A stretch of DNA of 27,418 bases from Klebsormidium nitens (Eukaryota > Streptophyta > Klebsormidiophyceae > Klebsormidiales > Klebsormidiaceae): NCBI GenBank assembly GCA_000708835.1, contig DF237813.1, positions 1-27,418 of the forward strand, written 5' to 3'. Below, piece after piece: positions 1-12,212 of this stretch (position 1 is the stretch's first letter; each line of letters opens with the position of its first letter). A model generated the notes under the pieces. That model saw only the letters and a program-made list of their open reading frames with translations, was not told where the DNA came from and made no database searches. The position numbers and the translations under genes are program-made.

Positions 1-257
1 ACGTTTTGCAAGCCTGGCAAACGCAGTGTGCCAGAGCAAACCTTCCAGGCTCAGTTCAGTGACTCTGAGGCCCATAGCTTATGGTATTCCGAGCCAAACC
101 GGGCACTCTGTGTGCAGTTCGGCAGAATCGCCTATCGACGGCGCTCGGCTAAACCCTCTTCATCCGACGGCCGAAAGAGTTGGGTGGGATTTGAGACTCG
201 CGCCGCCCCGACAGGCGCACGCGTCAGCGCACGGTCAACTGGCGCGGCGCCGCGCCA

Positions 258-307
258 AAGTTCAATCCAACCCGGCGCCCGGCCGCGCCATTGAAGTTCA
301 ATCCAAC
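258..307 (+). repeat. Two direct copies of a 14-bp motif in a GC-rich patch
   Basis: AAGTTCAATCCAAC occurs at 258-271 and again at 294-307, each followed by a CGGCGC-like GC-rich stretch. The period is 36 bases. Function unknown. Confidence 0.6.
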
Positions 308-572
308 GCGGCGCGGCCGGCCGGCCCGATTGGGTTAACATCGGACGGTGAAGCGGTACTGCAGGTTACTCATCTGAAGAGGCATCGGGGTAAAAACCCG
401 GCCAACAAGTAGGGCTCTAAAATATTGGACCTACACAATTTGACTTCCCGGTTCTGATCATCCCGGGAAGCAGTTTGGAACCCGACTCTCCTGACCTAAC
501 CTAATTTTGACTCATGAGAGCCAGCTCATAGGGTATTCGCACTGTAGTTTCTAAAATTGAAGGACCCGACCA

Positions 573-777
573 CCCGAGCCTGATCGGGCTCGGTTTTGGC
601 CCGTACCGTTCGCATTGGTTACTTTCGCCGAAGTTTCGCGTCCGAGCACCGTCGACTCGATCATGGTCTTCGGGCCCGAGAAAATTGAGCCTGATCGGTT
701 TCGATGTCAACTCGATTCAAAACCGAGCAGGCTCGGGCTCAAAATGTCCGAACCGAGCCCGATCAGGCTCGGTTTTG
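573..777. repeat. Cluster of GAGCCTGATC-type palindromic elements
   Basis: Four related short elements lie within 205 bases. GAGCCTGATCGGGCTCGG at 576-593 is the exact reverse complement of 753-770. Partial copies are GAGCCTGATCGG at 687-698 and a CCGAGCAGGCTCGGGCTC-like stretch at 723-740. Each is itself a near-palindrome, and the first and last are followed by a TTTTG tail. This could be part of a repeat family or stem-loop-forming DNA. No coding content is apparent. Confidence 0.7.
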
Positions 778-1499
778 ACTTGGAAAACGGCAAGTGCGAA
801 CACCCTATCACGCACACATCACCAGAGCCAACTTTTCTTTCTTGCTGGCAATCTGTGCTGCACAATGTTTTCATTGTTCAGCAGGTTCACGCTTTTGCAT
901 GGGGCGCTGGTTCAGCTCGTGCGGAACATGCTTTGAGACCGCTTTTAAAGCCAGTTTCGTTGTGTTGTGTACTCCGCTTCAGGTGGAGGGACGCTCTGGT
1001 GGACATTGAGGACGCTTCCAACATAACGTTGTGGTGGTGGTGAGGAAAGCATACATAGTCTGCAATAAGCTTCGTATTTGTATTCACTGTATTTGGTCTT
1101 AAAGTGACAGAAGCGTTGACTTTTTTCTGCGTGCTGCAATTGTGTTCTGAGATGTTCTGTAAGTCAGTGTTGCCCCAATGCTTGGGTTTATTGCCTTTCT
1201 GGTTTGCTGTGATCGGTGAAGACGGTTTTGAAGCTCAAACATCTTTTGGTGCTACCGTGAGGAGAAACAAGGCGCCCTCTGCAACTTCACTCTTCAGTGG
1301 TTTGAGCCCTGAACCTGTAACTACCAAAGAGACGGTGAACTTTCAGAGGCTCCATTGTTAGCCAGTCTACTGTTGGTAACCACAATGACCAGGACGCAGA
1401 CTGGTCAAGATAAACTTGCTAGCTAAATCGAGGAGCATAGAGCTGGTTTACTTGGTGGCGCCTAAAGGTCCTCAAAGCTAGTGGCAGCTGCTAGAAGTT

Positions 1500-1990
1500 G
1501 AAAAAGCATGACACCAAGACTGCTGCTTGTGTTTGAGGTCGGTTCCATTGGCAACCAAGCTCAGGGGTGGCTTTGTGGAGTGTGTCTGGATTTTTTGTGC
1601 ATGGCTTGGGACACATGTACTTGTGGATTGTGAAGATTATGTTTGAGTAGCTGCCAAGATAGAGAAAGCTCCAGCCTAAATTTCCAATAAAGAAGGTAAA
1701 TTTCTTTTGGGACCCCCCGAGCTGGACAGCTTTGGCATCTGAAAAGTTTCCAGTCAACTTCCTCATCAGACATAGGCAGAAGTTTTGAAGTTTTCCACTC
1801 ACTCTAGTCTAAACTTTGTACATTGAGAAACCACTTCTCAGGCCGGTGAGCTGCTTGTCACTCCACAGGCTTGGCAGTCTGGTGTTGTACGCAGATGACC
1901 AGTTGTTTGCTTTCCTTTCTCCAGGTAGAGAGCCCCACCATGGCACTGACTACATCAACCAGTTCTAGCACGATCTGTAGCTTTGGCAGT
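1500..1990 (+). mobile_element. Decayed LINE (L1/Tx1-like) reverse-transcriptase relic
   Basis: Conceptual translation, with stops and frame changes, gives non-LTR reverse-transcriptase motifs in the correct order. A degenerate FD.R.HW (motif A region) lies near 1532-1552. GLGHMYLWIVKIMFE at 1604-1648 resembles the usual G(F/L)G...WI..(L/M)Y segment. RHRQ....FPLTLV followed by TLYIEKPLLRPVS at about 1771-1848 resembles RQGCPLSPLL...YIEPLLR. LVLYADDQLF at 1879-1908 holds the catalytic YADD. FGSKLN near 1981-1998 resembles the following SG(L)K(L)N motif. In-frame stops and at least three frame switches make it non-functional. The relic runs directly into the first coding exon of the CBS-domain gene. 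Motif order and spacing are what convince me; clade assignment is inference from memory of the family. Confidence 0.7.
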
Positions 1991-4651
1991 AAGCTCAACC
2001 GCATAGCTAATGCAGATTGCAAGCACAGGCAAAGCCTAGCGTGTTCATCAAGGTATCCATCGTTACAGACGCACCCCCATGTCCCACTAACCGGGTTTCA
2101 TTTTCACCCTCCACTGAGCTGCCGAATGATCTCAAGAACCGCAGGCCGGAGAGGCATGTTGCAAACGTGTCATGCTGCAAAGAGTAAGGACGTTGATAGG
2201 AGGGCTGTAGACAAGTCAAAGATTCTCAAGGAGGATCCTTATGGGACAATTGAGGACGTCATGTCAGAGAACGTGGTTTGTGTTCGGGTGAGTGGGCCTT
2301 TTTACTCCAGGAATACATTGGTTTCACACGCTGTGTATAGGTTCTCTCTGATTGTGTTTGGAGGCTTCGCACAAGGTCAGCACTTCTGTTTTGTCTCTTC
2401 ATCCTGGACATGTCTCTTCATCCTCGGTTCTTGATAAGTTCCTCTCAGTCGTTTGTTCTTTCTTCGCCCGAACCAGAGTCCGAAAGGTTGGAGGTTCGTT
2501 GAGAGACTGCTCTACACCGGGTTCTTGCTTGCACCCTTTCCGGAAGTCATCATCTGGAAGTCATTTGTTGGATAGTATGGCTTTCACACTCATCTCTTCC
2601 ATGTCCAGGAGGAAGACACGCTCGAAAGCATCTTGGAGTATCTCGAAAAGTATACCGGTCTTCCAGGTGAGGGTTTTACACAGTAAATCCTGTCAAGTTC
2701 TTCAGATAATGAAAGCGAACCTTGTGCACATGCTTGCTGCAGAAGCAGACTCTAAGGAATCAGCTTCCGTTGACGTGCTTTTCTAAAATTTGTCTCATTG
2801 AAGCAGTCTGGATACGCTTGACAAATAGAGCGCTCTGATAGTTTTCTTTGTCGTACTGACGAGCGTCTTGGTCCTTGTAGTGGTGGATGAGGAGGGGAAG
2901 TGCGTTGGGGTGATATCTGACAAGGTAAGTGTACTCCTTTGCGTGCCTGTAGCACCGAGTCTTTTCATTCGTGAATGTTATGAGTAACTCCTACGTCGAT
3001 TTGTGAATTGCATCTTAGTGACAGAGTGAAGCCGCTTCATCAGGTGCAATCAACTGTACGCTGACTGCCACGAAGTTGAGACAGGAGGCTTTTACTGGGC
3101 GAGCTTTTTTTGCCTCTATGAAACTTCATTCGCTTTGTTTTTTCTTGCACTAGGGACGATGAACTGTGTTTGCTGGTCCTTAGATCCTACCACCCGCCAC
3201 TTGTTTTTTAAGTTCCGAGGTCGCCATAAAGCAGAGCCGGCTTTTATTGCTTTCATTGTGGTGCTTCTCCATTTTGAATCCCAGAAAGACGGCCTCATTT
3301 GCCTCTCGAAAAAGGATTATTGGTGTCCATAATAAAACAGTACCCAAGCGTTCTGACGTCTTTTTCTCCTTGGAGGGGAGGGGACGCTTTTCTTGTCCTC
3401 ATTTTTGCGGCTCTTTCTTGGACTCTGGAAATCATGGCCTGAACTCTATTTCAATGATCTGCAGGACCTGGTTCGCTTCATCAAAGAGCAGAATCCAACG
3501 TCAGACGCCGAAGCTGAAGCGGTCTTGCAAAATAAACTTGGGTAAGGTCATTGCCCAATCGTGTAAGCATCGAACTTCTTGTTCGGAATCGACATTCTAT
3601 CTCACACATGTTTTAGTCCACCTGGTCTATCAGTCAGCAACCGACTAATCACCACGTTCTTAAACTTGAGTGCATTACAGTGGGTCGGTCGTCAGTCCAG
3701 TTTTGTTTTTCTCCCCTTCAAAGATATGCTTACCATTTTGGTGGCTGTCGTTCGCATCGTCGTAGTGTCCCTTGTGTGGACATCGACTTGCTCTTCTCAA
3801 AACTCGCGCTGACGTCAGCCGCCAAAATCAGCGTCATCACGAAGACAGTGATTACAATTGACTTTAGCGGTAGCACTGAGGGTGCGAGCACTGAGGGGGC
3901 CATGCATGACCTTAAGCAATCTCCAAGAGGCTCGGACTCATGCAGGGACTGTATGACGAAGCCCGCCATCACCATCCGGAAGAAGGCGGCAGTTGCGTAC
4001 GCTGCCGGGTTGATGCTGAACCATAAGGTATGGCTTCAACTCAAAATAGGTTCGCTGTCTCTTTCACAACCGTGAGGAGCTGAGGAGTATGTGCACAAAG
4101 ATGAAGCACGTGGTCGCTTTGTGTGACGAGACACGGCAGCCCAACGATCGATCCATCCCTCTCTCGTTGCATGTACGGATTGGCATGCACCGTCTGCTTT
4201 CATTCTTCTACTTGCAAGTCTTCCTCGACTGCTTCTTATGAAGTGATCATTCTGTCGCTTTTCTCTCCAAGTGTTATCAGAAGCTGCACTGGTCTTTCTG
4301 CAATAATTGTCTCGCCTTGGCAACTTTCTCGCCCTTCACAGCCGTCTCGCTAAAATTGAAGGTCACTCTCTTTACCGGCTTGGACGTGTCCCATCCACTT
4401 TGTCCACCCAGTCAAGTCTGCGCCAAAACTGTTATCGAGTCGGTAGTTGTTCGTTTTTCAATTGTGCGCATCGACCATGATCTGTGCAGGTTCACCGTCT
4501 GCCTGTCGTCGACAAGAACGAGAAGGTGATTGGCATCGTCACCCGGCAGGACATCTACGAGCCCCTGATGCCCGCCGTTAACCCGCTGTACAAAAAGCGC
4601 GACATGGACGAAACGACGCTCGCAGAGTGGCACGACCTTGGGGACTACTAG
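1940..4651 (+). CDS. Two-CBS-domain protein, probably plastid-targeted (6 coding exons)
   Basis: Predicted exons are 1940-2287, 2609-2666, 2881-2924, 3465-3541, 3868-4027 and 4490-4651, giving 282 aa; all five introns are GT-AG and the phases close. The ATG has a strong context (CCACCATGG) just after a pyrimidine-rich CAG that may end a 5'UTR intron. Residues 1 to about 100 are Ser/Thr/Arg-rich and poorly conserved, like a chloroplast transit peptide. CBS1 spans about 103-160 (DVMSENVVCV, GLPVVDEEGKCVGVISDKDL). CBS2 spans about 203-262 (CMTKPAITI, HRLPVVDKNEKVIGIVTRQD). The two form a Bateman module, which in this family typically senses adenosine nucleotides; plant CBSX proteins of this layout regulate plastid thioredoxins. 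Assigning that role here is inference. An acidic Gly/Ser/Glu linker (about 176-200) separates the domains. Codons 1 to about 25 overlap the LINE relic, so a downstream ATG (Met63, start of MISRTAGRRG) is an alternative start. Confidence 0.87.
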
Positions 4652-5912
4652 CTTGGCTTACGCGCTGTATAGACACATAGGCTAAAAATGTAAGTTGAGG
4701 ACCACGTAGGCTAAACAGTCTTCCTGGCCAACGAAGTAGGACTCCGGGAGGAACCAACAGTGTTCAGGAGGTTGAGGATTGTCTTACAACGGTATGTACA
4801 AGCTCGCTCGTGATATGAAGAGGGTTAGAAATTAGGAGTAGCAATTGCGGGAATGTATACCAGTACAAACGTAGGCTGAAGAGTGGAAACAGCTGTGGCC
4901 TTGGTCTCTCGATTGAAGCCATCTCGGCAAGTGGCCGGGCTTGCGGCTGCTTTTTTTGAGGGTTTACAAGAACCGTTGAACTGAGGAGGCCCGGGAGCAG
5001 CCAGGATGCCCCGTGGCAACTTGAGCGGTAGCCAGCTTCTGCCTGATCTTCATCGATAGCGGAGTCTTTTCGGTGCTGACCAAACCGACATCCACGATGT
5101 GCCAGATCGACACTTACATGCGATGTCTCCAAAAGTTCAAGCACGTAGGTGACATAAATACACACTTCAGCAGAAGGACTAACTGACCGTCTCGGAACCA
5201 TAATATCCGACCCATGGTCTGTGGTGGTGCGTCTTAATGATGCCATGGTTGGCCAGGCCGCGCATGCATGAGCCACATATGTGGGGACCAATGATGGTCT
5301 GGGTATGCACTTATATGCAGACGGTTTGAACGGTTAGTTGCGATCCTGCGTCCGAAGAGTGTCTAGCAGCCAAGCGCCGCTATAGCGTGCCCATGGTTAT
5401 GGCCCCTGGCATGTGCACGTCTGCCCAGTTTCGACAAAAGACTCAGCGACGGCCGCCAGTTACGTATGGGGTTGTGCAAGGTTGTGCGGTATATAATACT
5501 TGCCAGAACCCTATAGGAACTGTCCATATCTTTTGCTCTCTGACCGTCACATTGTATGTATATGTTTAGGTTCACATTGCATAGTGGTTAAAGAAATGCA
5601 ACTTCAGCAGGTCCGGCATGATATTGCAGACTGAGCATGGTCCCATTGTTGACACCACAGGGTCCCGGCATACGAAAACCGTCTTCATAGGCCGTCTTTA
5701 ATCACAGCGCCGGACGCTGCATTTGAAGCTGGCACCACAGGAACCTGGGCCTTGACCCCGCCTTGGAGCAAGCCATGCCACATGTGTATGCTCGAGAACT
5801 GCCAGGCAATGAACTTCAGTTCGAGTGTCTTGCCGTATCGAGAGGCAGGCGTCAAAGCGCGTGTTTCAATTTAAAGGATAGGTTACAATCTTAGGCGTCC
5901 GACTAGCCGCAC
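4652..5912. other. Convergent intergenic region
   Basis: This 1.26-kb stretch lies between the 3' ends of the CBS gene and the eL37 gene and presumably holds both 3'UTRs. A TGTAA (4689-4693), the poly(A) signal of some green algae, sits 38 bases after the CBS stop; its use here is uncertain. A 528-base open frame on the minus strand (4764-5291) has no recognisable domain. I see no gene. Confidence 0.5.
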
Positions 5913-8066
5913 TCAATAAGCAGTGGCGCTCTTGGTCTTAGCAGCAGCGGTGGTTCCTGTAAAAGCGATTGGGAACTTGTTGAGCAAAACGACTTGGTAG
6001 CTCGCCCTTGTTGCGTAAGAAGTGGGGCATCTTGAACGGACAAGAACGGAACGAAGTGACACTCAGCCAATGAAAGCTTGCCACGTCAGGTAATAACACA
6101 AGGAATCTGACTAATTTCTCCTTAGACCAACTACGAGAGCAAGGCCCGAGACCATGAGCGGGCTTCCCCTCGAGGGAATGTTTGTCGCTGTTCATAACAC
6201 AATGTGCCAAACGATTTAGAGGGTCAAAAATTCTCACCCTCGCGGAAGCCGTTCTTGAACTTCCTGCCGATGGTCTTAAGGTGTCGCATCCTGCCGGTCC
6301 CAGTGGTCTTCCTGCGGATGGCCTTCTGACTCCATTGATCTGCATACAATCCAACAGCAAGTGTTGAGCTTTGGAAGCCCTGGCTTGCCTATGATGTGCC
6401 ACTCAACGCACGTTGAAGGTCCGACCTTACCAGAAGAATATCGGCATGCAGAAGTTGGAGGCTAGTGGACACTCAAGAGGCAAGATTCGACTTTGTAAAC
6501 TCAGTCGTGCAACGCCCGTCTGCAAGACACGTACATGGAATCCAAGCAGAAGTCAAAGTCATGCGCTACCTCTGTACCAACACGGAAGGCCCTGTCAATC
6601 TACAGGTGATTCATATGGTGGGGAAACTTCCAGCTTGCACTGGATATGACTTCCAGGCAACTGTTCAACATATGACTAAACAAGCCGCCGCAATTGCATG
6701 CGGATTCCGCACCAGATCGTCCCCAATCTCCTCCCAAATCGCGGCAGGAAACTCGAACGACAACTTGCTGCTCGATACTTCTGACTTGCGCTGCCCCAAG
6801 ATAAGATTTGCCTCTCAACTGCGGCCAACATTCCGCTATCGCCACACAGGCCAGCGCACCCTCTGATGCAGCCCACTGCCACACCATCACAAACTATCGA
6901 CTCAGAATTCCGCGGACCTGTTTGAGAAGTGATGGGGGGCTCCTTTCAAACACCTTAAAGCGGACACTCACATGTGCGGATCCTCTTGGACGGGTAACCG
7001 CAGCTCGAGCAGGTGGTCTTCTGGATGTGGAAACTCCTCCTCCCGCACCGCCGGCACAGGGTGTGCGACTTGTCGTTGCGCTTTCCGAACGACCCGGTAC
7101 CCTTCCCGGCCTTACCCTGTCAGAGCAAAGACTAGGCATCAATGACGTGTCACCATGCACATCTAAAAATGCTGATTCTTTCTGGCTTGAAAGGGCCAGT
7201 ATGGCCCTCTCTTTGGTGTCTCCTGCTCTGTCTCTCGTCTTATTACTGAACCATGCTACACTTATGGTGCCCCAGGTTGCCAGCAACAAAACCCGGCATG
7301 ATAGCATAACTCTTCCCGTATCGCTCTGCAAAGTCACTGCCTGCCAAAGCTTTGGCTGTTCCAGTCCGCAGCCCCACAAGTGTGATGTATCGAGCAGTCC
7401 AGGTGCCGTCTCTGGTTGAAGCCTCTCCTCATGATTGATGTGAACAGTACAAGAACCACTATCATTACCGCCCTGGCTATTCCAGCCCCGCAAAGCCCCT
7501 TTCTCTGCTTGCAAGGTTCCAAATGCTCCTTGAAAGGACAGACTTGTTGTGGGGCGAATGCCGGGAAGCTAACCAGCATCCAGCAAGGAAAATTGTCTGT
7601 GCATTTAGAGACTACATACCAGCAAAAGGCATCAGTGGATACAACCTGGATCAAAATGGCCCAACAACAACCATTACCAGCAGCCTCAATACATGGGACC
7701 ATCTCTCGGACACCTAATGCTTCCACGTAAGACAGTGTGCACAAAACCTGGATTGAGGAGCAGATGCAAGACTGCCAGGAGCAGCGAAAACCCCGCTGCA
7801 TCTCTCAGGGTCACAAAATGAACTTCTGCCAACCAAGAGGCGCCCTTTCAGAAAATTGCTTAGCCTCATCCTTCAATCTACTCAGAACCAGGAGCCCTCG
7901 TAATGCCCCTGCCCAAGGCTCTTAGTCGGGCTCCTTGATAAGGGGCAGACGAATGTCTTGATCGCGCGTCACATCAACACCTCCTACATATTCGAAGATG
8001 GCAACACTAGGGGACCAAACACGCCCATTGGGGGTGGAAACAATCTGGGCCGCTCGGACTTACCAT
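5913..8066 (-). CDS. RPL37: Cytosolic ribosomal protein eL37 (4 coding exons)
   Basis: Minus-strand coding exons in transcript order are 8066-8064 (ATG only), 7116-6972, 6339-6238 and 5956-5913, giving 97 aa, within the usual range for the family. The ATG sits in GCAGCCACCATG and is followed directly by GTAAGT. The product carries the eL37 signatures [10 protein letters not shown] (5-14), a C2-C2 zinc ribbon with Cys22, Cys25, Cys37 and Cys40 (CRRC, CSSC), [20 protein letters not shown], and [10 protein letters not shown]. The protein is a zinc-binding part of the 60S subunit next to 5.8S/25S rRNA. All introns are GT-AG and phases close: intron 2 splits a Tyr codon, intron 3 a Gly codon. Residues 2-5 (GKAG) are extra compared with the usual start, which begins close to KGT. 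Intron 1 is 947 nt; intron 2 carries a probable copia relic. The gene is head to head with the uS8 gene and convergent with the CBS gene. Confidence 0.95.
6346..6720 (+). mobile_element. Probable Ty1/copia RT-RNase H relic in eL37 intron 2
   Basis: Plus-strand translation, antisense to eL37, gives a broken series resembling the end of a copia polyprotein. From 6346, [17 protein letters not shown] resembles YI..(L/V)L.(R)FGM...KP(M). [12 protein letters not shown] then resembles Y(R).A(V)G.L. After a frame shift, [18 protein letters not shown] resembles TRPDI.FAVN.VSQ(F)..P...H, and VKVMRYL resembles (V)KR(V)(L)RYL.GT. A weak CTGYDF.....V......KQ resembles S.TGY.F...V.W.SK.Q of RNase H. No long terminal repeats were seen and the piece lies entirely inside an intron. 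Each match is short and degenerate, so I hold it at moderate confidence. Confidence 0.42.
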
Positions 8067-11099
<3,033 letters not shown>

Positions 11100-12212
11100 T
11101 CTGTACTCTCGAACTGTTCAATATTCACTTTTGCACAAGTTGTTTCGCTTGTGTGATCAGCCGGAAGGTTCTCGTGTCATATCCTTGACTGTCGGCCACA
11201 GACAAGCGTGAAGGTTTGTACGCTGGTTGCAAGCCGTATCTGGCTCTAGCGTGGCCCTGGGGCCACCCTTGTGGGTGTGGCAGGGGAGCCATCGGCGTGC
11301 TATTTTTCGGAGGCATCGTCACTGCTGCTCATACTGTATCCCGGAGCCCAGACACAGCCTGATGATGCGGATCATTGCATACAAGCGCTCTGCAATGAAG
11401 GTCGAATAATCTTCTCCCAAGATCGGCGTATTGACTGAACGTGCAGCTGATCGTGCTACATGATATTGCCGTAACGAAAAACCCTGAAAAAGTCGAAAAT
11501 ATATTGAGTACCATACCGAACAGCATGTAAAACTGGGCTCATCCATAGACTTGTGGTGCGGTGGATCATGTCGGTGCAATGTATGTGTGTCTGAAACGAG
11601 GCGGTGAAATTTGGCTCAAGGCCCCGCTGTGCCAAATGGTATCACGACTCAAGGAAAGAAGGGACTCAAGACCGTTTCTGCCTCAACCAAAAGTGCCACT
11701 TTGGGAACAGTCCGTCAAAGTATCAAAGCGGAAGGTTCCAATTGCACATGCTATGTTGAAGCAAAGTGACTTGGAAGCTAGTCTAGTGCATCAGCTTTAC
11801 GAGGCCGACGCGCAGTCACAAAGTTGCATTGGAAGCTTGCCATTAAGTTACACTAGTGGTTCGATTGTCTGAAGAAACATGCCCAACGGATGACAAAGAA
11901 GCCTGTCGTATGTAACAGACTACAGTCGAAGTTTGAAGAGAGTACCCTGCCACGTGGCACTGGTTGATTGGATCCAAGTGATCACGTGGTATGAATTCTA
12001 AAGCAAATAGCACTCAGGCAGGGGGTGCTCAAACTTTCAACTTCAAGTCAAAGAGTCAAAGAGTCAAAAATCCCAGGCTGTTTGGTTTCTTGCTGACCGC
12101 AGACACAGCATTGGTGGTGGTTGAGCCGCCAGGTTTGTAATCGTCGACAAAGCAACCGTTGAAGTCTTAGTCAGTTCTGAACGACTGTTACGGAACTCCA
12201 AACAGCAAGAGA
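11100..12212 (+). other. Region between uS8 and the Cys-rich protein gene
   Basis: It presumably contains the uS8 3'UTR and the promoter and 5'UTR of the next gene. A small tandem (CAAAGAGT repeated near 12052-12066) and a 103-codon open frame at 11561-11872 with no recognisable domain are present. No conserved gene is seen. Confidence 0.45.

Larger units (their letters stand above)
1..1499. other. Upstream region, no gene recognised
   Basis: No conserved protein is visible in any of the six frames. A GC-rich patch (about 200-340) and a cluster of short palindromes (573-777) are listed separately. The end next to the CBS gene presumably holds its promoter and 5' untranslated exon, but I cannot place a transcription start or first exon. 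Traces of the LINE relic may begin as early as about 1385 (a possible QTG motif), but that part is too short to assert. Confidence 0.5.

Noticed and set aside
1871-1939. Upstream extension of the CBS open frame from a TTG codon
   Set aside because: Non-ATG start, and the stretch is LINE relic plus a pyrimidine-rich intron end with an AG acceptor at 1924; the ATG at 1940 has a strong context.
4764-5291. 175-codon minus-strand open frame
   Set aside because: No recognisable domain, biased composition typical of a chance frame, and it lies where the 3'UTRs of two convergent genes are expected.
6100-6345. Extension of the copia relic further left, including a possible catalytic region around 6175-6205
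   Set aside because: 6238-6339 is eL37 exon 3 on the other strand, and the remaining matches are too weak to separate from chance.
6894-7514. 206-codon continuous minus-strand open frame
   Set aside because: It reads through eL37 exon 2 in a different frame from the [10 protein letters not shown] zinc-ribbon protein; the spliced eL37 frame is the real one.
7439-7717. 93-codon plus-strand open frame containing [20 protein letters not shown]
   Set aside because: It lies in eL37 intron 1, antisense, with no recognisable family, and the opposite strand is equally open; left as unexplained rather than called.
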